NCBI RefSeq assembly: GCF_000234665.1
Contig: NC_018334.1
Location: forward strand, 434,001 to 498,000
DNA: 64,000 nt
From: Leishmania mexicana MHOM/GT/2001/U1103
Lineage: Eukaryota > Euglenozoa > Kinetoplastea > Trypanosomatida > Trypanosomatidae
Reading direction: 5' to 3'
In this document: piece by piece, positions 39,201-46,689 of the stretch
Layout of the letters: each line of letters starts with the position of its first letter
Position numbering within the stretch: the first letter of the stretch is position 1
Position numbers and translations under genes: made by a program
The notes under the pieces: generated by a model
Seen by the model: only the letters and a program-made list of their open reading frames with translations
Database searches by the model: none
Told to the model about the DNA's origin: nothing

Positions 39201-42077
39201 CGCATCGAAGCTGCGAGTCGGCGTCTCGACAGCCTGCCAGGCATTCACCAGCGACAGCATGAGGTAGTACACGCACTCCAGCATCGTCAGTTGCGGGTCG
39301 GTGGCTTGTGGGTGCGGCACCACACCTTCCTCCCCGGCCGGTGGCTGGAGCGCCGGTGGAATAATGTCCTCTGTATAGAAGCTAGACACGCACCACCGCT
39401 CCTCTTGCGGCACGGCATCGATGGTATAGCTCGCGGGCAGGGGCACAGGGATCAGCGTGGAGAAGATCCACGTGATGAACTCGATAATCTGCAGCTGTAC
39501 GGCGACGCGAGAGGCGGTGCCGCTGTTGCCGGCGCGCCTCCACAGCATCTCCACGACGCTTCTCACGCGCGGCAGGAGCGCGAACAACTCGGCGTAGTTT
39601 GTTGCCTTTGCCAGGTCATTGATGTCAGGCAAGGACGGAACGGACGACTGGAAAGCTGGGCCGTAGTACGCGGCGACCGACACCTTGGGGAGGAGCTCAG
39701 CGTTCTGGAAGACACCTTCACGAGCAGCGTCGATGGGCTCCTGCACCATGGCGTCCACCGTACGCTGCGGACATGACGATACTGTGGATACGCCACCCGT
39801 GACGCTTGCAGCGCTCGCCGTCGTGCTGGTGCGCACCTCGCTGGCTGCCTGAATCAGCTCCTGCACGTCATCCTGCGGAAGCGCGTCAACCACTGCCTCG
39901 ACGGCGTGCACGAGCTCCACAACGTGTTGCACCACGGCATCACTGCCAGCGACCGGAGGCTGACCACGGTCCAGTCGCTTCTTCGTGTGGTGAGCCAGCT
40001 GACTGGCACCAACGCGTAGAAGCTGCACGTCTGTGGCAGAGAGAGGGACCGCGCCTTTCCATGGACCATCCGGGAATTGAGCCGCCTCCGGGTCGGACTG
40101 AAGCGCTGAAATGCCCTGCCGGTGCAGTAACTCTCCGTCTCTCTGGAAGACGAGAAGCTCCGGTACTTTGACCAGCTCCATCGCGTTGAGCACGTCAACA
40201 CACGGGTATGTAGCGCGCGGAAAGTCGAAGAGGGCACAGTGCTCCTCGTAGTCATCCTGCGTCTCGTCGCAGCTGAGGAAGATGACCTCGACGGTGTCGG
40301 GGCCGCACTTCTGCTTCATCACTGTGACTGCCTCCGCCAGCAGCGTCGACGTCTCCTTGCCGCTCGGGGCCCTCAGGCTCCCGACAAACAACAGCACCAT
40401 CTTGTCGCGGAAGTCGGTGTCGGGTAAGATCTTGTTCTGCTTGTCCTTGATGTACACCCGGCTGTCTGTGAGACGCAGCCACACAGCGCTCAAGGACAGG
40501 TTGGCGGTCGTGTCATGGATGCCGGCTGCCTTGAGGCGATCAAGCGCAGCACGCAGCTGAGCGTCCTTGCTGCTCGGTGGCGGCGACCTAGATGCCGTCT
40601 GCGCGGCCTGGAAACTGTCGGGGCGTGTCACGGGAGTCGGGTTGGACAGAAAGCGGCGCGAGTAGCGCGAGAGGTCCTCAGCGGCCCGCGCAAAGAACTC
40701 GTACTTGAGCACGTACTTGATGCGCTTCTTCTCGAGAGCCGTCAACGCAGGGTAGTACTGTTCTAGGATATAGCAGAAGGCGGTGATGACGGATTTGACG
40801 CCGCTGGAAGAGCTGCAAATGGGGCTCGCCGCATTACGGTAGATGAACGGTGTGAACGGCGAGTCGGTCGACGACGCAGGCGAGGGCGACATCTGCTGCT
40901 CGCTATCCGCTGCGCCGCCTGTCATCTGCAGAATCATCTCGGTGGTGAAGCGGGTGGTCGTCAGATGCAGGGAACTCGCTTGGCCACTCCTGTTTGTGTT
41001 CACGTCGTCATCGCGGTGTCGCCCCTCTGGCAGCTTCTCCACCAGCCACGGCAGCAACACATCGTAGAACACTTCAGCACGGATGAACTCCGACTGGTTC
41101 TGCGGGTCGTTGCGCCGCATCCACAGCGACAGCAGCAGCAGCCAAAACGTTTTGTCCTGCAGCCGAGTCGATGACACGTCTTGGAACTTGAGAATGGGGC
41201 AGCTCATTATCTTCTCCGCCGTCTGCCAGCGCGGGTGGTAGCCCTGTCCTTCGCTGCCGCGATTGACGACGACAAAGTCAAACACCTCAGCTGCCCTGCG
41301 GTGCACAAGGAGAAACATAATCGTGTACGACTGAGTGCCAATCCAGCCAGATGGGATCATCGTCCACTCCCCGGTCGGCAGACTCGTGATGCGATGCACA
41401 CACCTGCCCACCACCTCCAGAACGGTCGCCGGCTGCACCGCCTTGCTAGCCTCTACCGTGAAGTCGTAACAGGAGCGGATAGCGCCGTGTGCGCGCTGTA
41501 TGGCGGTGCGCAGATCCATAGGGATGTCCTGCAGAAAAGGATGAGACACTTCGGCGGCACCTCTCTGGCCCAGCGCCTGTAGCAGCTTCGTGCTGGCGGC
41601 GGACGGGTTGGGCCTACTGCCTGCGCCGAGGGTATTGAGACGGCAGAGAATGACATCCATGCAAAGCAGTGTCAGGAGCGTCGTGCCACCCTCCAGGGGT
41701 TCGCCGCGGCCGGCCACGTACGGGTCCGCCAGGAAGCCGCCATACGCGGGCAGGCGCCAAAAATGGTAGGGCAGGTTACGCAGCCGGCGCTCTCGCTCCT
41801 CCTCCTTCTTTTTCTCCTCGGCCGACGGCGCGTTGGCCTTGACGACCTCCACTGCTGCCGACCCGACGAGCATCAGCTTCGTCTTCTCCTTGATCCCCAG
41901 GGCGGACAACAACGTGTCATCCGGCTTCGCTTGCAGGTTTGGCTTGCCCAGCAGCTTCTGTAGAGGAGGAAGGACATTGGTGGCATCGTAGATGGCTGCC
42001 TTGAGGGTTCCCAGCGTCGCATCCTCCGGCACCTCGATGTCGTGCTTGGCAGAACCAAACTTCACTTCAATGCGCAT
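27210..42077 (-). CDS. giant protein: ubiquitin-like domain, degenerate thioredoxin-like segment, DUF3638/DUF3645-type P-loop helicase-like core, NZF-like zinc fingers
   Basis: The protein has about 4955 residues in one uninterrupted frame, starting at MRIEVKFGSAKHDI, where a ubiquitin-like fold (residues 1-75) begins at once. Around 530-680 lies a tryparedoxin/thioredoxin-like segment (DKMVLLFVGSLRAPSG) that lacks the redox CxxC. Near 2225-2265 is a possible UBA-like helical segment. Lys3359 sits in a Walker A motif MGQGKTT, residues 3515-3518 are DEVD (Walker B), and near 4110 a helicase motif VI-like AYRMRGIGKGQ occurs. This is the layout of the poorly studied DUF3638/DUF3645 family. A Gln/Glu-rich linker lies near 4350-4372. 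Three RanBP2/NZF-like zinc fingers close the protein (about 4803, 4866, 4920). The first two contain CTF, the Thr-Phe dipeptide linked to ubiquitin binding in NZF fingers. A ubiquitin-related role is an inference. A 234-codon upstream extension is low-complexity and was excluded. Confidence 0.9.
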   Translation of the reverse strand: MRIEVKFGSAKHDIEVPEDATLGTLKAAIYDATNVLPPLQKLLGKPNLQAKPDDTLLSALGIKEKTKLMLVGSAAVEVVKANAPSAEEKKKEEERERRLRNLPYHFWRLPAYGGFLADPYVAGRGEPLEGGTTLLTLLCMDVILCRLNTLGAGSRPNPSAASTKLLQALGQRGAAEVSHPFLQDIPMDLRTAIQRAHGAIRSCYDFTVEASKAVQPATVLEVVGRCVHRITSLPTGEWTMIPSGWIGTQSYTIMFLLVHRRAAEVFDFVVVNRGSEGQGYHPRWQTAEKIMSCPILKFQDVSSTRLQDKTFWLLLLSLWMRRNDPQNQSEFIRAEVFYDVLLPWLVEKLPEGRHRDDDVNTNRSGQASSLHLTTTRFTTEMILQMTGGAADSEQQMSPSPASSTDSPFTPFIYRNAASPICSSSSGVKSVITAFCYILEQYYPALTALEKKRIKYVLKYEFFARAAEDLSRYSRRFLSNPTPVTRPDSFQAAQTASRSPPPSSKDAQLRAALDRLKAAGIHDTTANLSLSAVWLRLTDSRVYIKDKQNKILPDTDFRDKMVLLFVGSLRAPSGKETSTLLAEAVTVMKQKCGPDTVEVIFLSCDETQDDYEEHCALFDFPRATYPCVDVLNAMELVKVPELLVFQRDGELLHRQGISALQSDPEAAQFPDGPWKGAVPLSATDVQLLRVGASQLAHHTKKRLDRGQPPVAGSDAVVQHVVELVHAVEAVVDALPQDDVQELIQAASEVRTSTTASAASVTGGVSTVSSCPQRTVDAMVQEPIDAAREGVFQNAELLPKVSVAAYYGPAFQSSVPSLPDINDLAKATNYAELFALLPRVRSVVEMLWRRAGNSGTASRVAVQLQIIEFITWIFSTLIPVPLPASYTIDAVPQEERWCVSSFYTEDIIPPALQPPAGEEGVVPHPQATDPQLTMLECVYYLMLSLVNAWQAVETPTRSFDAERCLMSMDMLLVFDAILRQVKGSDKCRMISMLLNTGGGCGYFLSTTQGKQNVAFTSVAAALQLTRPHLLPIRSAMLRYIEEQQKMRPGHELFDLRMPDKLELFKGSHTVDFLKSVLANAGYSLEQSGGLFGGGSSEMEKLMEWLCSNRSPLAKEHPAFGMMRDMTLLAKFMGTMEMRDAQLLHRRKELDALASWRISFEEDAPGRQMSAGWRTRPAPPRWECLMVRGRDMDIADIAVKGFGDREVMYGEGLALHSPIDVSRMIEVDHPTEDDVLHAKVLPTFAGTMNVEESEVLLSCLTAPYVRIPLVLDFFASQDRHTYLFVYEVQEVLRAVLFEPAAYASPAVLSHADPRSVPMRLSKEQRETVELRRLRGDLSQQNYEDCLGTTYGLLMSELTHAPTSVLRPLRSLLESITELGPSSVYSSNASYVLFVVGLLCDVLSFCRFIAHQQRERQAEASRTAPAASQKTEESEEAEESRRRQCALGVIEEYHRHFLQFFVTTVQPLLWAWLEESEENTDTPTQCVIHAHMSRVDRALWKGYDALPSSASFGAGGGQRGSLRSGATSASLAEDPHAHLIRMLRSYAFVRARHGFGMGMQRSQLAAQEGDNLLTPEEKMLRFLQAQGLNTSRVSKELLEQGKQLMMSGGRRRAVFVQIRSRNYNDTVRIPNLIHSDPSSTTESKLLKLPPADVPENVLFCDLLEDHHLITSFLDEMTPQRRGTVLLSIVQSVLRDHAESEGGALAPGTLHDRRRLRRSRSTSVSARASAVNLDAMMDDDDEGHAPHERCPQREETPLWSISAPGVYKGPASSGLFFHAQTCELFWRNDELKPVPDSMSHFTDFENILGKDALQCGLVSRHEHRHWVHLVGTPYDVIEWTAPPDLSDQGVHHPFVIAGNWPAESVESALFENVTYDRVIAVEDDTPWPHKEERWAVNMLRDILRAAFPNGMRFYPLAPALSTVAASDAGNEEEGERLMVPALHHYEMRFLMNDAPQYEGETDRATWKEAVAYRYPQPRIEVYNLVPHARKLYRSLVYSTNQHYCLHSMALLTGARTRESLAVTAFQAGELKRRIFNESTLEIHRYNEAIRGREVYIPARLLQGLIPSVLLESFFMWHGEDDVLRGYPLSEENETASVLPDAAASGAGKRKPARGEVMDHWFNYSIEVHLHVGRRGSGSVGEAASPLATSSACVVVRRNDKGHSAIVEAERAASSADAAADAARTKTMVEAQGAAHRLMLERATSVDGSMELSTDALHANEEDESGSAPMRIADADVALLHEALSHLPKGVCVQLLRQARGDIASALTWASSTANADALLAMVKDTKAGGEEGSGKRHQLAQMVAKTQRAVETCDYVLVNLLHCRNLSHLLQMLTRIEDCSHILAWGRRCSAADKAKCDAASADEGAAHSLRVEDTTNAGSYVQIELIEMPRLRVRFYTSTDGASSRARLFLADQPGWRLAEWDDFHAARWRQLRTLQAPFQQCLLLCNSTREVAFLCPNHDFAPMKIGDDPFNPMLLFDRSSYTWREAVPSPFYVYVVHSSSSFVMPPSLSASLYYAVMQCATQHYAGAMRTLESCYTDSSFSTEEGFMFALFERTMADRFPDACAVRLKLAHAVQYSLNTYQWPLATELSDYLMTKHHVAEDCRLSRGEVLDLLKRCAQAAPMVRSQLELYAGFMKLEHKQSSKSATAPVVVQTPALERCRFPWERLLLYPWERIAPQKLKRVCYQLQSPEMVKGEKLVEFLWTDQLLMDEEGGANTKKGFYFLYCMKRNTVVPMIGEEHVGVTLSQLLARWFQLRHSRWGREEQQGGETEMAPSWCSTVLQMMEMFPHTDWPAPADNAERYILARGVSLTEEYEANEHSHGSIIGDQETAVRRRRGTIPEIFNTIHRVAQRHFKTDHITEAVREARQMSRLRTPASQKVTVLMWDHLRGRVVPGDTGRDQVELYEADISVDYFENGNAENDSAAAALRRSSLQALCTEPLSSLQLARGVIAEGEPAAPPLSPSMSVLPFDLRTHPLSRTPLAQNMLDRLEEDSMRFRGQQQAQRPRYFQCLSKDIVRELLTTPYVAVMTASLTTAVTVLGDCVRQLHALGGQDADRVMRLRSSLLSLANDVHPRSSTGPSPSDNGVSAAGAQSLDHGRLVHYLQRAERSRVAVPLEWLCAGLLSTTLERDLKAENLFHGSLQQIQAELILLMLLSNRMYFAEQAAQAVQQLLLFLELLGHLRGVVPPHAEMTASGSKGTVQARAARIRELVQHFSLEIDPPVLQQLTAAAPTMTNARTGTSDEEATGASDRCVSLSEDTRRTVTSRLQQLANAALDTLTARRTYVHIHPDCSSSAASSGSGGAAGEASSSSFRATLDPRFLVFEFLFNILLRARQVEMVEWFVRNIREGQSRVQQMIMGQGKTTVVGPLLALILADGQQLITQVMPTALLEQTRGILRRCFGVVVTKHIYTVQFDRSNEEGTSDGVELLYQKLKSAEEDRSVVIAAPECVKSLFLKGIEQLHMMESVPTEDMELDEAADDRYATHIKALRRKMMERSALADAITPILELWKRGVLIMDEVDVLLHPLRSELNFPIGLKHPIDMSGPRWQLPIHLLDGIFSSQQGRACEDVQRQLECGSSSQIASSVRLGDSSLAEMRGVQEEKRRHALSAIRSAILTGFRQRALQREPHLVLLDPGHYYVEQLLPVLVPWLQLWLHEHLMDHLPDQERQNWAYVSSDVFAEKTKPFLLSPVKRDDAGSCVSRELNAYMPHYGLQLLNLAHDWLHRLLPHVLAKIDRVSFGVLQPNDLALSGDSARIPYSRKMTAVPFVAKDVPSRSSEFAHPDVVIGLTILAFRYEGLRLQDVKELVTQLKQDFARQAGPKEHRPAAKLYKHWLRLSSSDRAAAAKKTEMAVATTAAAAATEKNVADDSEDVLRSFERAGVPLSQLQVTDKAQMQSLYHLLHGVPEVIHYYLCSTIFPRTMNFQRLKISACGHELGSSMLFTKRIGFSGTPSNILPLDLGECFYEPGSDGRVLSVLTNPEVVHAEVLPDSWTPLRLLDRIAAAKPPYSALIDAGALITNMDNEEVARYLLARLPAALFDGVVFLDRRDRQMILQRDNGLVIPVSQCGVPLARRFTFFDQVHTTGTDVKQSSTAVAVITFGKDLVLRDYAQGAYRMRGIGKGQRLCLYLIPEVVSRIQEALGSRYRTDDMLKDVPAWLLLNSMRVEGLQFFKLSLQELANVWRKKAVTHLLQDAQYANRHAGLFTGWMRCRRFHLPRPTAGTGAAEAGQHASSEEDASAAIADAALKLPSVDLLRAAIAEFREVIEYPVAGRIAQAPSFSEHLQEILQGRSQELIEGDALSQGLVEQLLDRMRRSIQGSRAAAEGGSSASAKEASGNDATGAEQEGVHNTMDLNAEIVHEQEAEQEQEQEAEQEEQRISAFSRDDESQIGWAVDTLRTCGTIAADTVRPTHGCCFYQLNSFQIRPSQPKLQVSSQYLVSDNYFRLDWHGVGERRLKNVFLFLEWVPTPAALSESAPQASTSGSSSEAATMVCSGLLTLAEGESMRWLIHHSRYVQKNFRLALRFASSGAYMDATGPFSAVVHNQGVQALRHMQLSSISSSGGGYDASACDAVADRAVLLYRFLNSDMFYSTKQLAVLEEVLEAMLPSDRLHFFMECLRVRRRSRNHWEDAPIAVLFVSEAEKPYLRQLAVGKRVQQGMEDMAEVVVRAARPKASERVRREAAPAQHSFDSFTVALSQAFSACGGSAAFSAERVAEMLTESFPAVFKTLSVQEVAQSLFFLVQQKRGAVGCSAASAPPGAAASAETADYISAEELFALIPPLSAEVLRERVEAAQAPHPAAAATQSASITVWSCDACTFQNPIASNMCSMCMASKPKSVREAEDAAMLAAVDAAAGRAGGEDEGDDDGVDAPWQCEVCTFINDSRAKPMCEICMAPNPRPLKESGGGRAERSPFGGGFECPEGYWVCSVEHGGCSKFNPNSLFYCQVCEKARPNLASVRF
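28966..29018 (-). repeat. coding Gln/Glu repeat in the giant gene
   Basis: Imperfect CTC/CTG trinucleotide repeats on the plus strand encode a Glu/Gln-rich linker (HEQEAEQEQEQEAEQEEQ). The linker lies between the helicase-like core and the C-terminal part. It is likely a flexible or helical spacer and may vary in length between strains. Confidence 0.85.
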
Positions 42078-43621
42078 TTTTAAAGGCGAAGTGTGAGTGT
42101 AGGTGGAAAAGGAGGAGGGGGTGTCGGTCCGTGTCAGCGTGTGAGAAGCGCGCAATCCTCCGATGGCGATTGCGAGGTGGTGAAGGGTTGGGCCACAAGA
42201 TGCATATAAAAGAGAACGTGAGAGGAAGTCAAGGATGAAAAGAACAGAGAGCGAAAAAGCCGATGCTGAGGGCACAGACACAGAATCGCAGCCGCCAGTG
42301 GCAGCTCTGCCTGTGGTATTCCCTCCTGGCTTTGATGCCACGAGACAGACGGCTGGGCCTCTCCCACCGCAGATAACAACAACAGTAACAAAAGGAGCGG
42401 TGCTTCCACAAGAGAGCCACGAGGAAGGCAAAGAACAGCTCACCAAGGCGCACAACGCACGGACGACAGAATATATATAAAAAAAAACAGCAACAAACAA
42501 CGAAAAAAGGGGGGATGACAACGATGGAGCACAGCACAGCTGCTGTCCGTAGACAAGGAAAGTCCCTCTCTCTCTCTCTCTCGCTTTCTCTCGTTCTCGT
42601 CTTTCCTGACCTCTCTTTGTTTCTCCTTTTGAGGTAATGAGGTGGGCTGGAGATGATGTGTGTGGGTGTGTGTGGGCGGGTGGAGGGGGCAAGAAAGGGC
42701 AACAAGTCGGAAGACACTTCGATGCGTAACGTCGATCCTTCCTCCTCTCTCCCTCTCTGTGGTCGTTCCTTTCCTTCACTACTTGAAGTTTTTTGTTTTT
42801 CGAGCGTGCTCGCCCCCTCTTTGAAGGCGCTTTGTTATTGTCCTCGTAAGAGAGCGAGCGTCACACGTCCGCGCAGACTTTTCGATGAACAAGAGCGTTG
42901 CTTGTGAGAGAAGGAGGTGGAAGAAGGGGGGTGACGTGGCAGCTCTTCGGCGTCAACAAAGGTCTGTCACCCTATAGTAGAAGAGGATGCAGAACAACAA
43001 GGGTCGCGGAGGCGTGAAGGGGGACTTTCGAGGGAATGCTCAAGCCAGTGTGTGCAAGGATCCAAAGGGAAGAAAAAGGCCAATTTTTTTCTTTGTTGTT
43101 GTGTTGTATTGTTGTTGGGGGGGTAGAACGCGCGACGGACTTTTTCGTTGCTTGCTTCTCTCCCTTGCTCTTCCGCACACGCATGGGGTGACAAAAAAGG
43201 GGAGAAGCCACGGCAGAGAGAGAGAACGGTAGCGCAAAGCGGCAGGGGAGGGGGAGGGAGAGGAGAGAAGCAAGATGAGGTGGTGAGATACAATGCGTGA
43301 CAAGCCATCCTGGCGAGCCCGAGCCTGGAACACGGAGAACCGCATGGGGAGCATGGGGTAGGCATGGCCGAGGCAGGTACAACAAGTACCGATGGCCCCT
43401 TCCACGGCATTGGATGCGACACATGCGCGTCTCCCCTGAGCACGGCCACAAAGAGGGCAGGAGCATCTGCACCGTTGCCCTATATGCCGCCGCTTCCGAG
43501 TTCCCCGGGAGGGGTGCGTTGACTTCGATACCCTTGAAGGATCTTCTCCGATGGGTTGTCTTTTTTTTCCTGTTTGTGCGGCCTTAAGCACCCCGACCAC
43601 GCACAACGCAACAGAGCACGC

Positions 43622-43645
43622 TTATATATATATATAATATATATC
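43622..43645. repeat. AT dinucleotide island
   Basis: An uninterrupted run of alternating T and A with one shift lies inside otherwise mixed sequence. It is near the end of the SIDER-bearing spacer, on the side of the giant gene. Confidence 0.8.
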
Positions 43646-44069
43646 AAAGGAAAATGGTTTTCGTTTTTTTTCTCCCGGTCACGCCGCCTTTCGTACTGTC
43701 CACATGAACTAAAAACGGGCCAGCTTTCGGCACTTCCTATTATATCGCTCTCTCGGCGTGACCAGCGGTGGTCATGCTCTCTGTTTTGCCGTTGCGCCAG
43801 TGCACTCCTGAGTACGCGCCGTAAAACAGGTTTCGTAAAAAGGAAATATATTTTTTTTTCGTTTTTAAAGCACGAGAGATATGCCATCCATTTCGCATTC
43901 CTCCCTCTTTAATCGGCTCCGTCGACTTGAAACCGACGGCGCTGCATCGATCATACCCGTTCATTTCGTTGTTTCAAAGGGAGCGAAGTCGCAGTGGAGG
44001 TGGCAGTACGTTACTCTCTCGATAAGAACAAGACTTTCATCGTTCTCTTTTGCACTGTGTCCGTCTACC

Positions 44070-44588
44070 CATACAACGAGAGTGGACAGCCTTTTCAGTG
44101 CGTGGCGCCTCAGGGTCCAGTGCACCTCATCTATGCCTCTGCCAAATGCCGAGCCACCTGTGGTGGTGGCAGGCCCAGGCGCCTAGGACGCAGGGAAGCC
44201 AGGTCGATTCGTCGCTACTGATGCCAGCGGCCAGGCAGTGGGTGGCGCTGCGTCGGATCGACCTGCGACAGTGGACACACTCGTGCCATCCATGCGATGG
44301 GCAGGGCGTGTGTCAACGCTGCTCGAGCGTATCCCCACCCCCGGCCCTCACCGACTACTGGCGAGCGGGCCTGAGCCACCCCGAGGGAGATGCGGCAGGT
44401 GGCGCCTGCGAGACGTGGAGTGGGTAGCGCTTGAGACGGAGGTCGTGTTGAGATGACTGAACCGGCACACTCCTGTCACAAGCATCTACCGCTGCGCCCC
44501 ACCACGCCATGAGGCGGTGTCTAAGCAATGGTAGAGCGGCGTTTGACTCGCTGTGAAGCAGAATGAACACAGCGAGTGGAAAAAAAAG
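44070..44588 (+). mobile_element. SIDER-like retroposon with A-rich 3' end (copy 2)
   Basis: About 0.52 kb, the usual size of Leishmania SIDERs, ending in a run of eight A at 44580-44587 as expected for a retroposed element. Part of it (44181-44274) aligns with 53240-53334, including the shared GGCGCTGCGTCGGATCGA. The segment 44080-44100 is repeated exactly in inverted orientation at 54441-54461. No coding capacity is visible. SIDERs in 3' UTRs are known to affect mRNA stability. This copy is antisense to the pyrophosphatase transcript. The 5' boundary is an estimate. Confidence 0.65.
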
Positions 44589-44639
44589 CAAAACATCAAA
44601 CCACAAACACGTCCGCACACAGTCGAATACAACCGCAGC

Positions 44640-45110
44640 TCACGCCAACCTTCGCAGACACACGGCTGAGCCCTCGTCGTCCCGCACGAGCTGTCCTGCC
44701 GTCGAGCCGGGCCACGCGCCTAGCGGGCTCCTCTCGTCCTTCCTCGCCCCTCCTCCGGATGCGTGCTGCGCCACAGGCACCACACGCACCCGCGTGGGCC
44801 GCGCACGTCGACCTACGCGGGCAGCGCCCATGAGTTCATTCCCCAACGGCGTTGCTGCCTGGGGAAGGGAGAGAGGCGTGCCTGGATGGCCTGCCCGCGT
44901 GGGCCGCCACAGGCGCGACGCAGCCACGACCGCCAGTGTCTCCGGCACAGCGTCAGCCCAGCCCTGTCCGCCCACACCAGCAGTCCGCAGTCAGCACCCA
45001 AGGCCAGGCCGCAGGCTGCTTGGCGTCCCCCACAGAGTGGTCTACGGAACCATGATGCCACGTGCAGAGGTGTGCCCCCTGTCATCAGGATCACACGACG
45101 CATAGGGGGG
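44640..45110 (+). mobile_element. second SIDER-like or related repeat next to copy 2
   Basis: Just after the A-rich end of copy 2 the sequence continues into another repeat, since 44962-44989 matches 5176-5203 exactly and the flanks are similar. It may be a second, tandem degenerate element or a different part of the same family. Boundaries are approximate. Confidence 0.5.
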
Positions 45111-46622
45111 AGGGAGCAAAGAAGTTGAGAGGGAGTACAGCGCCCCTCTGTCGTGTCTTGTTCGGGCTGGAACCTTCTCATCTTTCGTTTCCTTCTTTAG
45201 CTTTCTTTTTGATTTCCGCCACCGCCAACACAGCCGCGTTCTCTCACTGCACCACGTGTCTGCTCAGTCCAAGCGCAGCATGCGAGTCCCAAGCCGCAGG
45301 ACACAGCACGCACATACACGGCGAGAGATGGCATGAGAATCAAGAGGCACACTCCGGTGAGGTCTGCTGTGTCCCAAGCGAGGAAAACAATGCGCGTGCA
45401 GACATGGTGAAAAAAAAAAGGTGCGTGGCATGCAGTTACATGGCTAAGGCAAATCCTCTTCCACTTTCATTGCAGACATTCGCGCACGCAGACCCACGTA
45501 CACAAGCGAATATCGGTTTGTAGGTAAAAGGAATCTCTCTGCCTTGCCACAACGTCGAAGATGGGTCCCCCCCCCACTTCTCCTCCTCCGGCTTTTTTCA
45601 CTAACCTGTTCTTGATTGTCGTCTCCTCCTCCGCCTCACAGTGTGGGTTATTGTGTCACGTCTCCGTCGCCGATCACCTTTTCCTTGCCGCCTTTGTCCA
45701 AGGCTGTAACGGGCGGAATGCATGAAAAACACCGCAGGCAGCTTCGGCTCTCTCTCCCTCGCTCACTCGCTCTCTCCGCCGTCGGCCTGACGCCGGTGGT
45801 TTTGGATCAAGGTGGAGCGCTCCCACAAACGTGCAGCAGTTTTATTTTTACTTTTTGGGGGGGGGAGGAGGCAGAGACCTCCACCAGCAGGCGCTGCCAC
45901 GAGAGGGCATGGGACGGGTAAGAAAACGCGGCGAAGGGTAGGAGAGCCTGCGCACGGCGAAAGAAAAGGGGGAATGCAATGCAGAAAGAAGACGAGAACA
46001 GAGAAAGCAGCGATACGCACGGAGGACAGGCCACCACCACCACCACCACCCCCGTCTAAACCTCCTCCTCCCCCCTCCCTCCTCTCCCTTCCCTCCTCCA
46101 GGAAAAGAAATGGGGAGAGGGACGCACAGGCCCACACACGGACACACACACACAGGTGCAGATATGGCGAAATGAGTAGAGGCGAAAATGAAGAAGATAC
46201 ACAAGGAAAAAAGAGGGGACAAGGAAAAACAGAAGAGAAGAAACGGCGCGCGCGTGTGATGACATTCGATGTATATAAAACTGAAGCGTGAGTGGGTTGG
46301 GGGCAAGAGTGAGAGACAGAAAAGGGGAGGTATGCCATGCTCAGCGATTGGATACATGCGCTCCCACCAAACCCGTCCCCTTCCTTCCTCTCCCCCACCC
46401 ACCCAACCGACGCACTCGCTCATGAATTACTCCGGTCATTGGCGTCCTCTTTCGTCCCCTCCCTCCCGCTTCGGCCACAGTGGTCTCCATGTCGACGGCA
46501 TCGCCTGGGCTGAGAAAAGAGGTGACAAGACGGTAATAACAGCAAAGCAAAACACGCGCACACCAAAAAAAAGAAAAACGGGCGGAAGAAGGAGTTCGTT
46601 CGTGTCACTGTTCATGATTTCC

Positions 46623-46648
46623 TGTGCGTGTGTGTGTGCGTGCGTGTG

Positions 46649-46688
<40 letters not shown>
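46623..46688. repeat. long (TG)n microsatellite
   Basis: About 33 TG units with a few CG interruptions. It lies about 0.5 kb past the pyrophosphatase stop, in the presumed 3' UTR, where the transcript would carry a CA repeat. Confidence 0.93.

Positions 46689-46689
<1 letters not shown>

Noticed and set aside
42078..42779. 234-codon N-terminal extension of the giant protein
   Set aside because: It is encoded by CT-rich and CA-rich spacer DNA, while the ubiquitin-like fold starts right at the inner Met (42077).
44070..45110. Possible protein-coding retrotransposon
   Set aside because: There is no reverse transcriptase or endonuclease motif and all frames are broken. The size fits only short SIDER-like remnants.
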